A stretch of 64,000 nt of DNA from CAIMUS01 sp963708455 (GTDB taxonomy: Bacteria; Pseudomonadota; Gammaproteobacteria; Competibacterales; Competibacteraceae), in assembly GCA_963708455.1 (NCBI GenBank), contig CAVPSQ010000009.1, positions 1-64,000 on the forward strand. Direction: 5' to 3'. A program made the position numbers and the translations under genes. Under the pieces are notes generated by a model that worked only from the letters and a program-made list of their open reading frames with translations, was not told the DNA's origin and searched no databases. Each line of letters begins with the position of its first letter. The stretch's first letter is position 1. This document shows, piece after piece, positions 18,120 through 28,508 of this stretch.

Positions 18120-19758
18120 TCAAACTCCCCGAATGGTGATATCGGCAGCCGCCACAAGGATTCTCGGTAGCTCCAGCGGCCGCAGTTCCACGTAATCCCC
18201 CGTACCGCCGTCCAGGGACACCGCCTCGACGTAAGCGACGTCTGTCCAGCCCGCTGATCTGTTCAAACACTTCGGAGCGGTACACGCTGCGGCCCAGCGG
18301 CCAGCCGGTGCCGGTGAAGCCGGTCAGCGGATCGAAGAACTGGTTTACGGCGTCCGCCGCCCGACGCTGGAGCACGGCGGTGTCGGCATTGCGCCGGGCC
18401 ACGATCCGCGCCTGCACGCGGATCGGGCGGTACTGGGGATCACCGATTAACAGGCGAGTCGTGATCGGCCGTCGCCGATCAAGAAACCGATAGACCGAGC
18501 GTTTCAATGCCGCCGTCGGTACCGGCCAGCGGTCCGCCGGGTCGCGCGGGATCACCATGACCGCCACGGTGCCGAGATCGTCCAGACGACGGGCCAGCAG
18601 CCGCCGGATCCGGGGAGTACCCGCCAGCCCATTCTGTTCATTGAAGGCGTCGGCCAGCTGTTCGAAATCCTCGGTGGTGATGGCCCGCTCAACTTGCGTC
18701 AGCGCGCGCAGGCCAGTATCGGCGGCACTGTTCAGGTCGAACAGGAAGCGGCCACCAATCGCGTCTTCCGGGTTGTCAACCACCAGGTTGCTGGCCGCGA
18801 ACAGGGTCTCCACAGCCTGCCGGTAGTCCTGGGGTGGGGACGGAATGGCCAGCAGCGCGGCGCGCTGCGCTGCGGTCAGTGCCCCATTAACGGTCAGCAG
18901 CCCACGGCTCGCATCATGACCAAGATTGAGCGGCAGGACAGCCGCAGCGGGCAGGACAGTCAGGGGAGCGCGCGTCTGCCGTACTTCGGTCAGCGTTCCG
19001 GCCGCCACCTGAACCTCCTTGCCGCGCACCACCTGGAATCGCCGGCAGCGGATCGGCTGACCCACCGGCGGAATCAGCCCCCGCACCCCGTCGCCGAAGC
19101 ATAGCCGGTAGCTCAGCCACTCGACCGTGAATACTGGCTCCGCGCCCACCTCCAGCAGGTCCTGCACGTAACGCCAGCGCTGGCCGCCGACTTCGACCTC
19201 GGGATTGGGATTGTAGAGTCCCGAACCCTGGCGGGCGGGGTCGAGCAGGATGGGTCGGGTGCCGACTGCCGTCGCGCTCAGCGGCAGCAGCGCGAAGCGC
19301 TGGTGGGCGGAACCATCGCTGACGCCCAGGTCACCAGCCGGCAAGACCTCTTCGAGATGCCGCGCCGGCACCGTGACCGTCAGCTCGCCCGGCAAAATCC
19401 TTCCCTCCCGCACCGTCTCAAAGACCTCGCCGATGGCTGGCCCGCCGACCCGGGTTCCTGCGGGCACGATCAGCGGGTCGGTGGCCGGTGGCAGCCGGCT
19501 GAAGCGCAACTCGACGGTGACGGGCTCGGGGCGCTCCACGACCAGCTTCAAAAAGTTCTGCGAGACCCCCTCCGGAATCTGGTCCATGCGGTAGAGAATC
19601 ATCTCGGCCATCGCCGCCAGTAGTTCGAGTACCGCGATGCCGGGATCCGCCGGGTTGTGGTCGGTGTAATCCGCCGCGACCCGCGGGATCTCGCTCACCA
19701 ACTGCCGGCGCAGTTGCTCGTAGCTGCGATCATCGAGGATGGGCAGGGACAGTGCCAT
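18120..19758 (-). CDS. Baseplate J-like wedge protein 2 (Pvc12-like), frameshifted
   Basis: About 546 residues. It has the characteristic N-terminus with DYTDHNPADPGIAVLELLA and AEMILYRMDQIPE, a central beta domain, and ITTEDFEQLADAF and YRSEVFEQISG near the end. This is the Afp12/Pvc12-type wedge protein of the baseplate. A one-base frame change near 18243 shifts the reading so that, uncorrected, it fuses to tail protein I. Corrected, it ends in ADITIRGV with a stop at 18120-18122, and the total length is one base off a multiple of three. Confidence 0.8.
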
Positions 19759-19767
19759 ACGAGCTCC

Positions 19768-22700
19768 TCAAGCGGTCCCCGTCGCCAGCGCCGGGTCCAC
19801 GGCGAGCGCCTCGACGGTGTGGACGCCGCTGCGTACCAGTTCGTTGGCGCCGACGGTGACTACGGCAGGGCCGTGTACGCCGATGAATTTGGCATGGAGC
19901 ACGTGATCCACACCATCCACCGCCTCGATCAAGGCGCAGATCTCGGCGATATGGACGTCACGGTCGAAGGCCCAGCCGTTACCGTCCCGCCCTCCGCTCA
20001 GCGGGTGCAGAAAGGCCTCCAGCGCCGTGGCGACCCGCGCGGTGATAACGCTGGCCTCCGCGGGATTGGTCGGCACAATCCGGGCGGCGACCGCAGCGAC
20101 CTGGTAACTCGGCCCGATGACGTAGAGTCGGTGCGCGGCCGTGACAGCCATACGCTGCGCCAGATAGGTCCGAACCTGATCGAGGAGTTCGGGTGATGGC
20201 TGGGGTTCGCGCTCGGCGCTGTGCGGCACGATCAGCACGGTGACGGCCCCCAGCTCGCGCTGGCCCAGCGGGTTGCTGATCGGCAGCGTCCGAACCAGCG
20301 CGACCTGGGAACTCGCCTCGCGTGCCAGTGCGTCGAAATCCTCGATGGTCACGGCCCGGTCGCGGTGTTTCAGGGTGGCCGGCCCGCGCGCCAGCGTGTC
20401 GCTCAGGCGCTCCGCGGCGGCCCAGCCGGCCGCCTCCTGGTGGTTGGCGACCCCGGCCACGAAGGGCAGCGGAGCTCTTCAATTGCTTGATCTGGCCTAT
20501 GCCGACGTTGGCGTCGGCCTCAACCCCAGCGCGGTAGCTCTCGGCCAGAATATTGTCCCTGGCCAGCGGCACTGGCCGCGCGCCGAAGGTGATCTCTCCG
20601 CTCACCCGGTCGAGCACGTAATGGCGGCTGTTCGGAGAGGAAAAGCGAAAACTGCTCACCGGATACCAGCGCACCCAGAATTCGTCCTCGCTCGACAGGG
20701 GGTTGCGGCGCGTCAACACGACTGGTTGGGGTACTGTGCCGAGTTTCTGGGCCAGCGACTGTTCGGCAGCATTCAATTCGGTCAGCACCGCTTCGAGGGC
20801 GCGATTGTCTTCGCGCACCCGAATACACTCGCCGTACAACACCGGCCGCTGCGCCAACCGCACGGTTTGCGGCGTTTCACCACTGCCGGAGCCGAGCCGT
20901 TCGTCGCGCACGGTGCGGATGCTCTGCGCCCAGACGGTGTTGAGATGCACCGCCTTGAGCCGGCGCGGCGCCTTGAGTTCGCCGGCGGCGAGCCGCGCCC
21001 GTAGCCAGTAGGCCCGTCGGCCGAACTGGACCGAGTCGGCCATGTCCAGCGGGGCGGTGAAAGCCAGCGTGCCGGTACTGCTGAGGGCGCGAGCGCCGTC
21101 CTGTACATTCAGCGGCTGCCAGCCGCCGGTTGCGCCGACATATTCCCAAACGATGCGTGGCGACTGCGCGCCAGTCTCGCCGAGCAGCGCCTTCGGGTCG
21201 GGCGCCGCCAGGCGCAGCAGTTGGCTGATGCGGACGTTGCCAAAGCTGTTGTCGTAACCCAGATAGAGTGCCGGGGCCGACTCGCCCAATTCACCCAGGT
21301 TTCGGAAAGGGCGGAAGGAATCGCTCGACGCGGTATTCGCCGCGGTGTGGTCGGCATAGTGGAAGTAGTTCGCCGATTGGCAGGCGGTGAGATTGACGAA
21401 ATCAGCGCCGGGCGTTTTCGCCTCATACTTGATGTGAAAATGCGTGACGGAGAGGAACGGTGGCCGGAAACTCTCAGGAGTAAAGCTGTAGGAAGTAATT
21501 TGGTTATTTGTAACTTCAGTGCGGAGCGCGCCGCCGTCCCGTAATCACCACCCGTGAGGCGCGCGCGCAGCCAGTGGCCCTGCACGCCATTGACCTTGAC
21601 CGCCGCGACATCGGCCGGAAGATCAAAGGCGATAGCGACCGTCGCGGTGCTGTCGCTTTGTGGCGGCGCTGGGTGAAATTGTTCGACCCGTCAGTCGGCG
21701 CCCCAATAGGCTGCCAAGCTTTGGTCTGACCGGACCAGTATTCCCAAGTGATTACAGGGTTTCGCGCGGGATCGGGAAACGCCTGACTAGCCTCGGCGCC
21801 TGGAACCGGGGCGAGCCGGAGGTTTACTGTAATGCGGCGGGTGACAACCGGTTCCGGATTGGCGAAAGCCTCCTCGCAGGAGAGATAGAAGGCGTCGTTG
21901 CCGGCCGGGCGCGGCCCAAAGGGGAAGAAATCCTTGTTGAGATCAATGGGGAAGGTATTGTAGAAGGCTTGCTCCGGCGCCAGGCTGCGCCCGGCTGGCG
22001 GTGGAGCGGCCACCTGGATGCGCTCGATCAGGGGCAGGGCGTCCGCGCTCGCGGTCAGCGGCCCCTTCAGGCGGGCGCGCAACCAGCGTCCCGCTATCCC
22101 ATTCACCTCGCCGGATTCCGTTCCTGGGAAGGCGCTCATGACCACATCAATGGGGCCAGCGGCGCTCAACCAGGTCGCCGCGTTGCTGGCGGTAACTGGC
22201 GTCCACTGCTTGCCATCGTAACGCTCCCAGACGACGTCCATGGTATTCAGACTGCCCGCCCGTGCGAGTTCGAAACGGAGGGTCAGATCGGGCTTGGTTT
22301 TCAGCGCGAACAACCGTTCGTGGGCGATATAGAGACTGTGCTCGACCAGAGTCTCCGCCGTCAGCGCGTCCACTGCCAGCACGGTGACGCTGTCCACACC
22401 CGCCTTCGCCAGTTCCGCCCGTACGTCACGGTAGCGGTCCGCCGCCGGCTCAACGGTCAGTAGGTGCGCCAACTGCACTGGCGTCAGATCGAAACCGGTC
22501 TCGGTCTCGAAGATAATTGCCGGGCGTGTCTCGGTCTGCGTGGTCGCGACCTGGACCCCGGCCGGAACGGGCGGCACCGTCGTCGTTTTCGGCGCCAGGC
22601 TGAAGGTCACCGGCGCCCGCGCCGGTGAGCCTGGCAACTGCTCGACGCCGAGCATGTCGAGGAACGCCGTAAAGTGCTTGTCCGGCACGCTGGTTAAGGC

Positions 22701-22902
22701 GTTCGCTGAGCAGTTCCATGAGCCGCGCGAACAGCTTGAGTTGAGCGACGCCAAAGTCGTCCACGGCCGCCGAATCGGGGTTCCACATCGGCAGGAAATA
22801 ACGGGCCAGACCAGCGTAGTCGACGCCGTCAATACGCACCGGTTCGCTCAACAGCAGCGCCAGGTAATCGGTGTAGGTGCGCCTGTCAATCCGGGGTGTC
22901 AC
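19768..22902 (-). CDS. Baseplate J-like wedge protein 1 (Pvc11-like), frameshifted
   Basis: About 1,044 residues when reconstructed. The start is TPRIDRRTYTDYLALL with RYFLPMWNPD, then repeated beta modules each containing W(L)RARL..G, and a C-terminal J domain with TIEDFDALAREASSQVA and a terminal gp6-like fold. Pvc11-type proteins are the large wedge subunit that contacts gp25. The GTG start overlaps the stop of gp25 (GTGA). Frame changes lie near 22700, 21660, 21500 and 20475. Confidence 0.8.
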
Positions 22903-23300
22903 GGCTCACCTCCATTCAGATAAAAGGGATAAACGAGGTTGCGCCGGGTATTGCTCGAACGGATTTCGTATTCAATGTCAATCAGCGCCGTGGCCGGGTC
23001 GCTCCGGCTCGCCGTCACCCGCACGCCGAGCACGCGGATGCGCGGCTCCCAGGCGATCAGGGCGTCTTGCACTGCCGTCGCCAGGCGGCCGCGGTTGACG
23101 TCGCTGAGCGGCTGGAACATGAAGTTGTGCAAATCCGAGCCAAAATCCGGCCGCATCAGCCGCTCGCCCTTGGCGGTACCCAGAATGAGCATGATGGCGC
23201 GGTCGATAGCCTCGGCGTCGCTGGCCCGAACGAACTTGCCGTCGGCGCCGATCCGTACCGGGAAGGCCAAACCGCTGCCGAGGAATCCAGTCTGCGCCAT
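22899..23300 (-). CDS. gp25-like baseplate wedge protein (Pvc9-like)
   Basis: A 133-residue protein with the T4 gp25/TssE-type fold: FPVRIGADGKFVRAS, then GTAKGERLMRPDFGSDL, the EPR-like core (WEPRIRVLGVRV) and a beta C-terminus. It nucleates sheath polymerisation at the baseplate in related particles. ATG at 23300 preferred; four further codons upstream are in frame. Intact. Confidence 0.9.
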   Translation of the reverse strand: MAQTGFLGSGLAFPVRIGADGKFVRASDAEAIDRAIMLILGTAKGERLMRPDFGSDLHNFMFQPLSDVNRGRLATAVQDALIAWEPRIRVLGVRVTASRSDPATALIDIEYEIRSSNTRRNLVYPFYLNGGEP

Positions 23301-23304
23301 GGCC

Positions 23305-23697
23305 TTACCCAATCAGCACCGTGCCGGCGGCGATTACCGTACCGACCGGCGCGTCGGACGGGTCGTTGCAGGTCTTGGCGGTATCGCCCAGGCGCGCCGC
23401 CGCCTTACCGTTGATGTTAACAGTCTGGCTGCCGACCTCGATCGTACCGCGGTTGGTGGGCGGCGACTGGAAGGGGCCGCCCTGGGGAATATGTGACGGG
23501 GTGTTGGTAGCGGTGCTACCCACCGTCGCCGCTGGCTGGCCCATGATATTGACGTCGGCGCTCAACTCGCCGTCAATCAACCCGCTGAACGGATGCGGCA
23601 GCGGCGTCGGCACCGGGCCGCCCGGCGTAGGAATCATAATGATGTGCGTGTCTACGGCGACGATTTGATCGCCCTTTTTTGCGGCCGGCTGACCCAT
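23305..23697 (-). CDS. PAAR-type spike tip protein (Pvc10-like)
   Basis: A 130-residue PAAR-like protein. Repeating Gly/Pro-rich segments (MGQPAAKKGD, IMGQPAATVGS, NINGKAAARLGD) with HIIMIPTPGG and a Cys near the end form the cone that caps the spike and can bind a metal. A strong AGCGAGGAG site precedes its ATG. Intact, directly downstream of the spike gene. Confidence 0.9.
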   Translation of the reverse strand: MGQPAAKKGDQIVAVDTHIIMIPTPGGPVPTPLPHPFSGLIDGELSADVNIMGQPAATVGSTATNTPSHIPQGGPFQSPPTNRGTIEVGSQTVNINGKAAARLGDTAKTCNDPSDAPVGTVIAAGTVLIG

Positions 23698-23712
23698 GTT
23701 CGTCTCCTCGCT

Positions 23713-24359
23713 TCAGTTGATGTTGACCGTCTGCCCTGCAGCGTCAGCGTGGCGCTGGCCGTGACCTCCAGAGACTGGTCAGAGGCCAGCGTCGCGGCGG
23801 ACGAGGCTTTGAGTTCCAGTTCCTGACCCTCAAGGACAATTTTGCCCTGCGGGGCGGCAAGGGTGATGTCCTGGTCGCTGCTGATGGTGATGCTGTTACT
23901 GGCCGTATCAATAACAATGCTGTTATTGCCGCTGGCGTCTACGATTTCGATCTTCTCGGCGCCGTCGCTGTCGTCGAAGCGCACCGTGTGGCCGCTGCGC
24001 GAGCGGATCAGGCGAAGGTTGTTCGCGCCGTCGCCGTTGTCGGTCGGCGGGGCGTCCTGCCCGTTCCACAGCCCGCCGAGCACCACCGGCCGGCGGATGT
24101 CGCCGTGTTCGAAAGCGACCAGCACCTCGTCGTCAACTTCGGGCAGGAAAAACACGCCTCGATCCGGGCCGGCCATGGGCGTGGCGAGCCGCGCCCAGTC
24201 GCTTTCCTGTTCGTCGCTGAGCCAGGGGAACTTGAGCCGGACCCGACCGAGTCCGTCGGGGTCCTGATTATTGGTGACGATGGCGACGACCACACCGTAC
24301 AGAGGATCGCGCCGGAACAGCCGGTCATCGGCCGGTTGCAGAATATCGAGCAGGCTCAT
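23713..24359 (-). CDS. Spike protein, gpV-like half (OB fold plus beta helix)
   Basis: About 215 residues: the N-terminal OB fold of phage baseplate protein V/gp5 (GVVVAIVTNNQDPDGLGRV, LPEVDDEVLVAFEHGD, PVVLGGLWNG) followed by beta-helix repeats (VIDTASNSITISSDQDI). A base appears missing in the run near 23737; adding it gives the natural end LQGQTVNIN with a stop at 23713-23715. The start overlaps the stop of the gpD-like gene (ATGA). With that gene it forms the equivalent of a single VgrG/Pvc8. Confidence 0.85.
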
Positions 24360-25426
24360 GTGACGGCATTCCTCCGGCAGTCGATGCGGGTCCGGTAACC
24401 GTCTGAGTCGATAAGATGCTGGACCCGGGTCAGGTAATACAAACCACTCAAACGACGCCCCAGGTTGCCGATTTCCACCACCTCACCGGCCCTGAGTAGG
24501 GCGTTGCCGACGGCCTCGCCCTCCCCTCTGATGAACTGCAGGCTCATCCGGTTAAAAATACTCTTGGCCATCTGATCGGCCTCGGTCTGGCTGAACACCG
24601 GCTGGTCGGTCACCAGTTCCTGGAATGCGCCGAAGGCGTTCTCGGCCAGGGAGACGCCCAGTTCAGCGCCGCCCATCTGGGAAATTTCGTCGCCCGCCTG
24701 GCCGAGGCCGACGATCGCCTCCTTGGCGGCCACGTCCCAGCCGCGCACCACGACTTTCTTGACCTGGGCCAGCGTCGATAGCCGCACGCTGAACTGTTTC
24801 AGATCGTCCTGGTAGTTCAGGCTCAGGGTTTTGCCGCGGTCATTCGCGGTCCGGCGGAAGTACAGGGTACCACCGACTACATCCACTTCGTAGTTGATCC
24901 GCCGTGCCCGTTCCTGCAGAAAATCGATGTTGCTCTGGTTGTATTGGAACAGGTGCGCGTGGACGACCTGCGAGTCGTCGGCCTGAACCTGAAGCTGCAT
25001 TTCCCGGGCGATGCTCTCGGCGATTTCCGAGTCCTTGACATTGACATAGGTCTGGCTGCGGCGGCCGCGACGGAAGCGGTGCAGTTTGTCGTAGCCCTGA
25101 ACTTGCAGTACTGGCGCCGTATCGGCACCGTAGTCAATCTCCAGCGCCACAATTTCACCTTGAATCAAGCTCTCCAGGTCCTCGCCGTAGCCGACCAGTA
25201 CTTCCAGTTCGCTGCCTGCAACGAGAACATCGTCATCCAGCCACTGAAAATCCTGGGCGAGTGTATCCCAGACGTTGACGGCGATAGTGAATGTGTCGGC
25301 GCCATCCACGTGCTGTTCCACCTCCACCGATAGAATGTCCGGAACCACCTCGGGCGACAGCTCGACGCCATCGAGCCGGATCCGCCAACCCGGTATCAAT
25401 TCCTGCTGGGTCGTCTGCTGTGGCAT
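24356..25426 (-). CDS. Spike hub protein, gpD-like half
   Basis: A 356-residue protein matching phage late control gene D / VgrG N-terminal hub domains: VVPDILSVEVEQHVDGADTF, GEDLESLIQGEIVALEIDY, GYDKLHRFRRG, IDFLQERARRINYEV and a final GLYYLTRVQHLID. It forms the trimeric hub through which the tube docks. In T6SS the hub and gpV spike are one polypeptide; here they are two coupled genes. Intact. Confidence 0.9.
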   Translation of the reverse strand: MPQQTTQQELIPGWRIRLDGVELSPEVVPDILSVEVEQHVDGADTFTIAVNVWDTLAQDFQWLDDDVLVAGSELEVLVGYGEDLESLIQGEIVALEIDYGADTAPVLQVQGYDKLHRFRRGRRSQTYVNVKDSEIAESIAREMQLQVQADDSQVVHAHLFQYNQSNIDFLQERARRINYEVDVVGGTLYFRRTANDRGKTLSLNYQDDLKQFSVRLSTLAQVKKVVVRGWDVAAKEAIVGLGQAGDEISQMGGAELGVSLAENAFGAFQELVTDQPVFSQTEADQMAKSIFNRMSLQFIRGEGEAVGNALLRAGEVVEIGNLGRRLSGLYYLTRVQHLIDSDGYRTRIDCRRNAVT

Positions 25427-25436
25427 GGTTCAGCAC

Positions 25437-26123
25437 TCACTCGATGGCGGGAATCACCAGCAAGCGGCCCGGCGTGAGCACCCGGGGATCCTGGATGCCA
25501 TTGGCGCGGGCGATACGCCGCCACTCCTTTGGTTTTTTCCAGAATGCCTGGGCGATTCCACTCAGCGTGTCACCCTGTTTGATGAGGTAGGTGCGCGCCG
25601 GAAAGGAACCGCGTCGGGGAAAGCGTTGCTCCAGTTCCTGGGGGGTCAGATACTCCTGAAAGCTCAGGTTTAGCTTCGCCCGCACCGGAAAGCCCTGCTC
25701 GGCAAACAGCACGAACTGCTGGCGCAGGCTCAGCAAGACTCCTTTAAAGGGAAAATCGGGATTGAGCAGGCCAGCCGGCGGGTCGCCCCAGGACACCTCG
25801 ACAATCGGCGGACGCTTGCCGTCGCCGTCATCTACGCTGACGATCATGAGCCGGGCGATACGGTCGGTATAGGTGCGCACATCCACGGCACGGTTCTCCC
25901 CGTCACGCTCCTCGTAAGAGTCGAAGAACAACTCCAGGTTGAGCTTGCGTAAATCAGCCTTGGTGAACTGGGTGCGCGGCTGACGGCCCTGTACCGGCTG
26001 GGTGTCCCAGGCGTTACTCTGCTCAATCGTATACTCGGTCGGATTGAACAGCACCCGGACATTGCTGTCGGTGAGCGGTTCTTCCGTGTCCAGGTTGCGA
26101 ATCGCCATCTTCAGCAGCGGCAT
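25437..26123 (-). CDS. LysM-containing tube initiator (Pvc7-like)
   Basis: A 228-residue protein. The N-terminal beta domain typical of CIS tube-initiator proteins (VRVLFNPTEYTIEQSNAW, LNLELFFDSYEER) is followed by a C-terminal LysM (TYLIKQGDTLSGIAQAFW ... GRLLVIP). It connects the first tube ring to the hub; here the LysM is thought to bind protein or symmetry partners rather than peptidoglycan. Intact. Confidence 0.9.
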   Translation of the reverse strand: MPLLKMAIRNLDTEEPLTDSNVRVLFNPTEYTIEQSNAWDTQPVQGRQPRTQFTKADLRKLNLELFFDSYEERDGENRAVDVRTYTDRIARLMIVSVDDGDGKRPPIVEVSWGDPPAGLLNPDFPFKGVLLSLRQQFVLFAEQGFPVRAKLNLSFQEYLTPQELEQRFPRRGSFPARTYLIKQGDTLSGIAQAFWKKPKEWRRIARANGIQDPRVLTPGRLLVIPAIE

Positions 26124-26126
26124 CGC

Positions 26127-27660
26127 TTATCTCCCCAGGCGTTCCCGTTCGCGGCCGAGTTGCCTGACCAGCGTGTGGTAGGCTTCGTCGGCGATGCGTT
26201 TGGGATTCAGGTTTTTTCGGCCCCACTGTTCGAGATTTTCGTACATCAGCCTCTCGATGCGGCTGTCCAGCCTGACACCGTCGCCACCCGGCGCGGGGCC
26301 GCCTGCGGTCACCACCGTAGTCCCTTCGGCGCCTGCCCTGGCGCCGAAGGGACTACGGTGGTAGACGTAGGAAGTCGCCGTCGCAGCGACGCTGGTGCGG
26401 CTGGTAGGTGAAGTTCGCAGAAGCGGGACCGGCGGCATTGGTTGCTGGTTCGGGCGGCCGCTACTGTGGGCCAGCATGCTGATGGCATAGGTCGCAGGGC
26501 GCGGTGGCAGGACCGACGCGGCGCCGCCCCCCAAAGCTGCTCTCAGACGCCCTGGTAGGCTCAGACTGAGCCGGGTCACCAGTTCTCGTGTTACCCGCTC
26601 TCGCCGACCCTCACCGCTACTCCACCCCGGCTCAGCCCCACGGCGGCGACCGATGGCGAGGAAAACCGGTGGCTGGCTGGTGACCTGTGGTTCGGCGAGG
26701 ATTCGGCGCCGGTGATCAACGGCAACGCTCGTCAGCCTGGAGGGCCAGTCGGCGACGGCCGGCTTGACCAGTCCTCGCTGTAACCAGGGCAGCGACCGCC
26801 GCCACATCGCCGGTAACTGCCGGAGCGGCAGCACGTAGCGCAGCCTGGTCACGCACGGTGGCAGCGAAGTCCGTAATTCGTTGCGGCCGCCGCGCGACAG
26901 GGCGCGTACCGCCATTGGCGATAGGCTCTGCCCTGCACCGGCAGACGGTGTGGGCCAGGGCTGAATCAGGAACGAGGGCCGCCACCGCGTACCGGACTGC
27001 CCGGATGGCGTTCCTGCCGGCCACCCGGCAGCGGCGGGGGCAGGAGCGACGGGGGTGGCTGGAGCGGCGGCAGGGGTGGCAACGCGGTCGGCAGCGCGCT
27101 GAATCGAAATCGTCGACCGGGCCACTGGCGAAATCCGGAGCACGCGGGTTCGAATCACGGTGAAACGCTGCGTTTGTTGCGGTGCTCTAGGGGGCAGTTC
27201 GCGAGCATCCCTTTGACTATCGCCCCATGCGAGACCGATGCGTCTGGCCTGAGACCTGCCACTGAGGCAAAGCGACAATCGTTGTGACCTTCTCCGAGGA
27301 CAGTGTGCGGTTGCGCCGGGCCGCGTCCGGCAACCGCCACAGCAGCCTGTGAAACAGGCCGAAATGCCCACTCAGCGTCACGTCGAGCCGCTGCGCGATC
27401 CGTTGCCGCTGCTCGACGGACTGACGACGTCCCCTCAAGCCGGGCAACAACCAGACCAGGCGCAGAGCCATCCAACCCGGCTGGATTCCGCCACGGTCGC
27501 CGCTCGGACCCCAACTACGCAACCAGCGGGTCCAGGGATGGAAGTCCTTGCTACCCCCGTCCAGGGACCAGCGCAACGACGGGGGTCGCACCACACCACG
27601 GTAGCGCCGCGGCGCCCGGAAGCGGTGCACAACGAGTTGGTGGAGAGAGTCGTTTGTCAT
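26127..27660 (-). CDS. Arg/Pro-rich eCIS protein of unknown function (frameshifted)
   Basis: Two overlapping frames join near 27210 to give about 510 residues. The N-terminus (TNDSLHQLVVHRFRAPRRYR) and a middle part with many Arg, Pro and Ala lead to a conserved-looking C-terminal helix, RIERLMYENLEQWGRK, and IADEAYHTLVRQL. eCIS clusters often carry such a protein between the LysM gene and the DUF4157/ATPase genes; its function is not known to me. A perfect 23-bp hairpin lies inside the gene at 26311-26362. Low complexity limits confidence in the exact reading. Confidence 0.55.
26311..26362. repeat. Perfect 23-bp inverted repeat, 6-base loop
   Basis: 26311-26333 pairs fully with 26340-26362 (arm ACCACCGTAGTCCCTTCGGC...). 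It lies within the coding sequence of the Arg/Pro-rich protein. REP-like palindromic units of this kind can be mobilised by RAYT transposases; none is seen here. Confidence 0.8.
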
Positions 27661-27662
27661 GG

Positions 27663-28508
27663 TTAACCCGGAAACTGGAAAATCACCACGTAGTTGACGG
27701 CACTGTTGGAAAAGGTGGCCCTGACCCGTGGCAAGCCGCCGGTTTCAGTCCTCACATAGAGTTTGACGGTGCGAGCGGCTTCACCGCCCGGATCGTCGCT
27801 GCGGTAGTCGCCGGCGGCGAGTTCGCCGAGCGGAGCGAACATCGTCTGTACACCGTCCGGGACTTCCAGAATCAGTATAGCCTCGCCGGCGCCCTCGGCC
27901 ATTTCGTAGCGAAAATTGACGGAAAAACTGCCGGCGTTAATGGTGCCGCGCCCCTGTGCCGGTGTGACCTCACGCGAGCGCCGCAAGGTACGCGGCGTGA
28001 CCTCTTTTTCTTCTTCGGCCTGACGCAACAGCCCGGCCGCTGTAGTGCCACCCAGCACCTTCGTCGTCTGGCCTGCACGCACCCGCGATGCAGCGGCATG
28101 TGCTTCCTGTTCCAGGTGGCTGGTCGCCGGTTCGATCTCCTCCGGTTTTACCGTGCGACCGCCAGTTTGCACGACATGGGCCAACTCGTGGGCCAGCGTT
28201 TCCCGGCCTGCCGGCGAATCCGGATCGTAACGGTCTCTGCCGAAATAGATATCCCGGCCACGCACATAGGCCTTGGCGCCGAGGGCCGAGGCGGCCGCCG
28301 CGGCCTCGGCGTCCCGGTGAATGCGTACCTCTTCGAAATCCTCGCCGAGTAGTCTTTCCATAGCCTGGCGTGTCTCCGGGGCGAGCTGCTCGCCCTTGCC
28401 GTCGCGCTCGGCGGCCGTGCGGGTTTTCGAGCGTACCGGCACGACAGGTTCCACATTCGGCCGAGTCCTGGTTGTATCCTGCGATTGCCAGCGTTTGCGC
28501 CGTTTCAT
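27663..28508 (-). CDS. DUF4157 eCIS protein (short form)
   Basis: A 281-residue protein: basic N-terminus (KRRKRWQSQDTTR), the DUF4157 domain with EVRIHRDAEAAAAASALGA, DIYFGRDRYDPDSPAGRE and the HExxH box HELAHVVQTGG, then a linker and a C-terminal beta domain (VNFRYEMAEGAGEAILIL). DUF4157 is strongly associated with eCIS and likely marks a loaded or particle-bound protein; the HExxH suggests a zinc peptidase fold. It overlaps the ATPase gene upstream (ATGA). Whether it is an effector, a protease acting on other effectors or a structural accessory cannot be told from sequence. Confidence 0.85.
   Translation of the reverse strand: MKRRKRWQSQDTTRTRPNVEPVVPVRSKTRTAAERDGKGEQLAPETRQAMERLLGEDFEEVRIHRDAEAAAAASALGAKAYVRGRDIYFGRDRYDPDSPAGRETLAHELAHVVQTGGRTVKPEEIEPATSHLEQEAHAAASRVRAGQTTKVLGGTTAAGLLRQAEEEKEVTPRTLRRSREVTPAQGRGTINAGSFSVNFRYEMAEGAGEAILILEVPDGVQTMFAPLGELAAGDYRSDDPGGEAARTVKLYVRTETGGLPRVRATFSNSAVNYVVIFQFPG

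Noticed and set aside
18117..18120. Fusion of baseplate J protein and tail protein I into one 800-residue protein
   Set aside because: The fused frame passes through ~50 residues of nonsense. A one-base correction restores the normal J-protein end and a TGA two bases before a good ATG.
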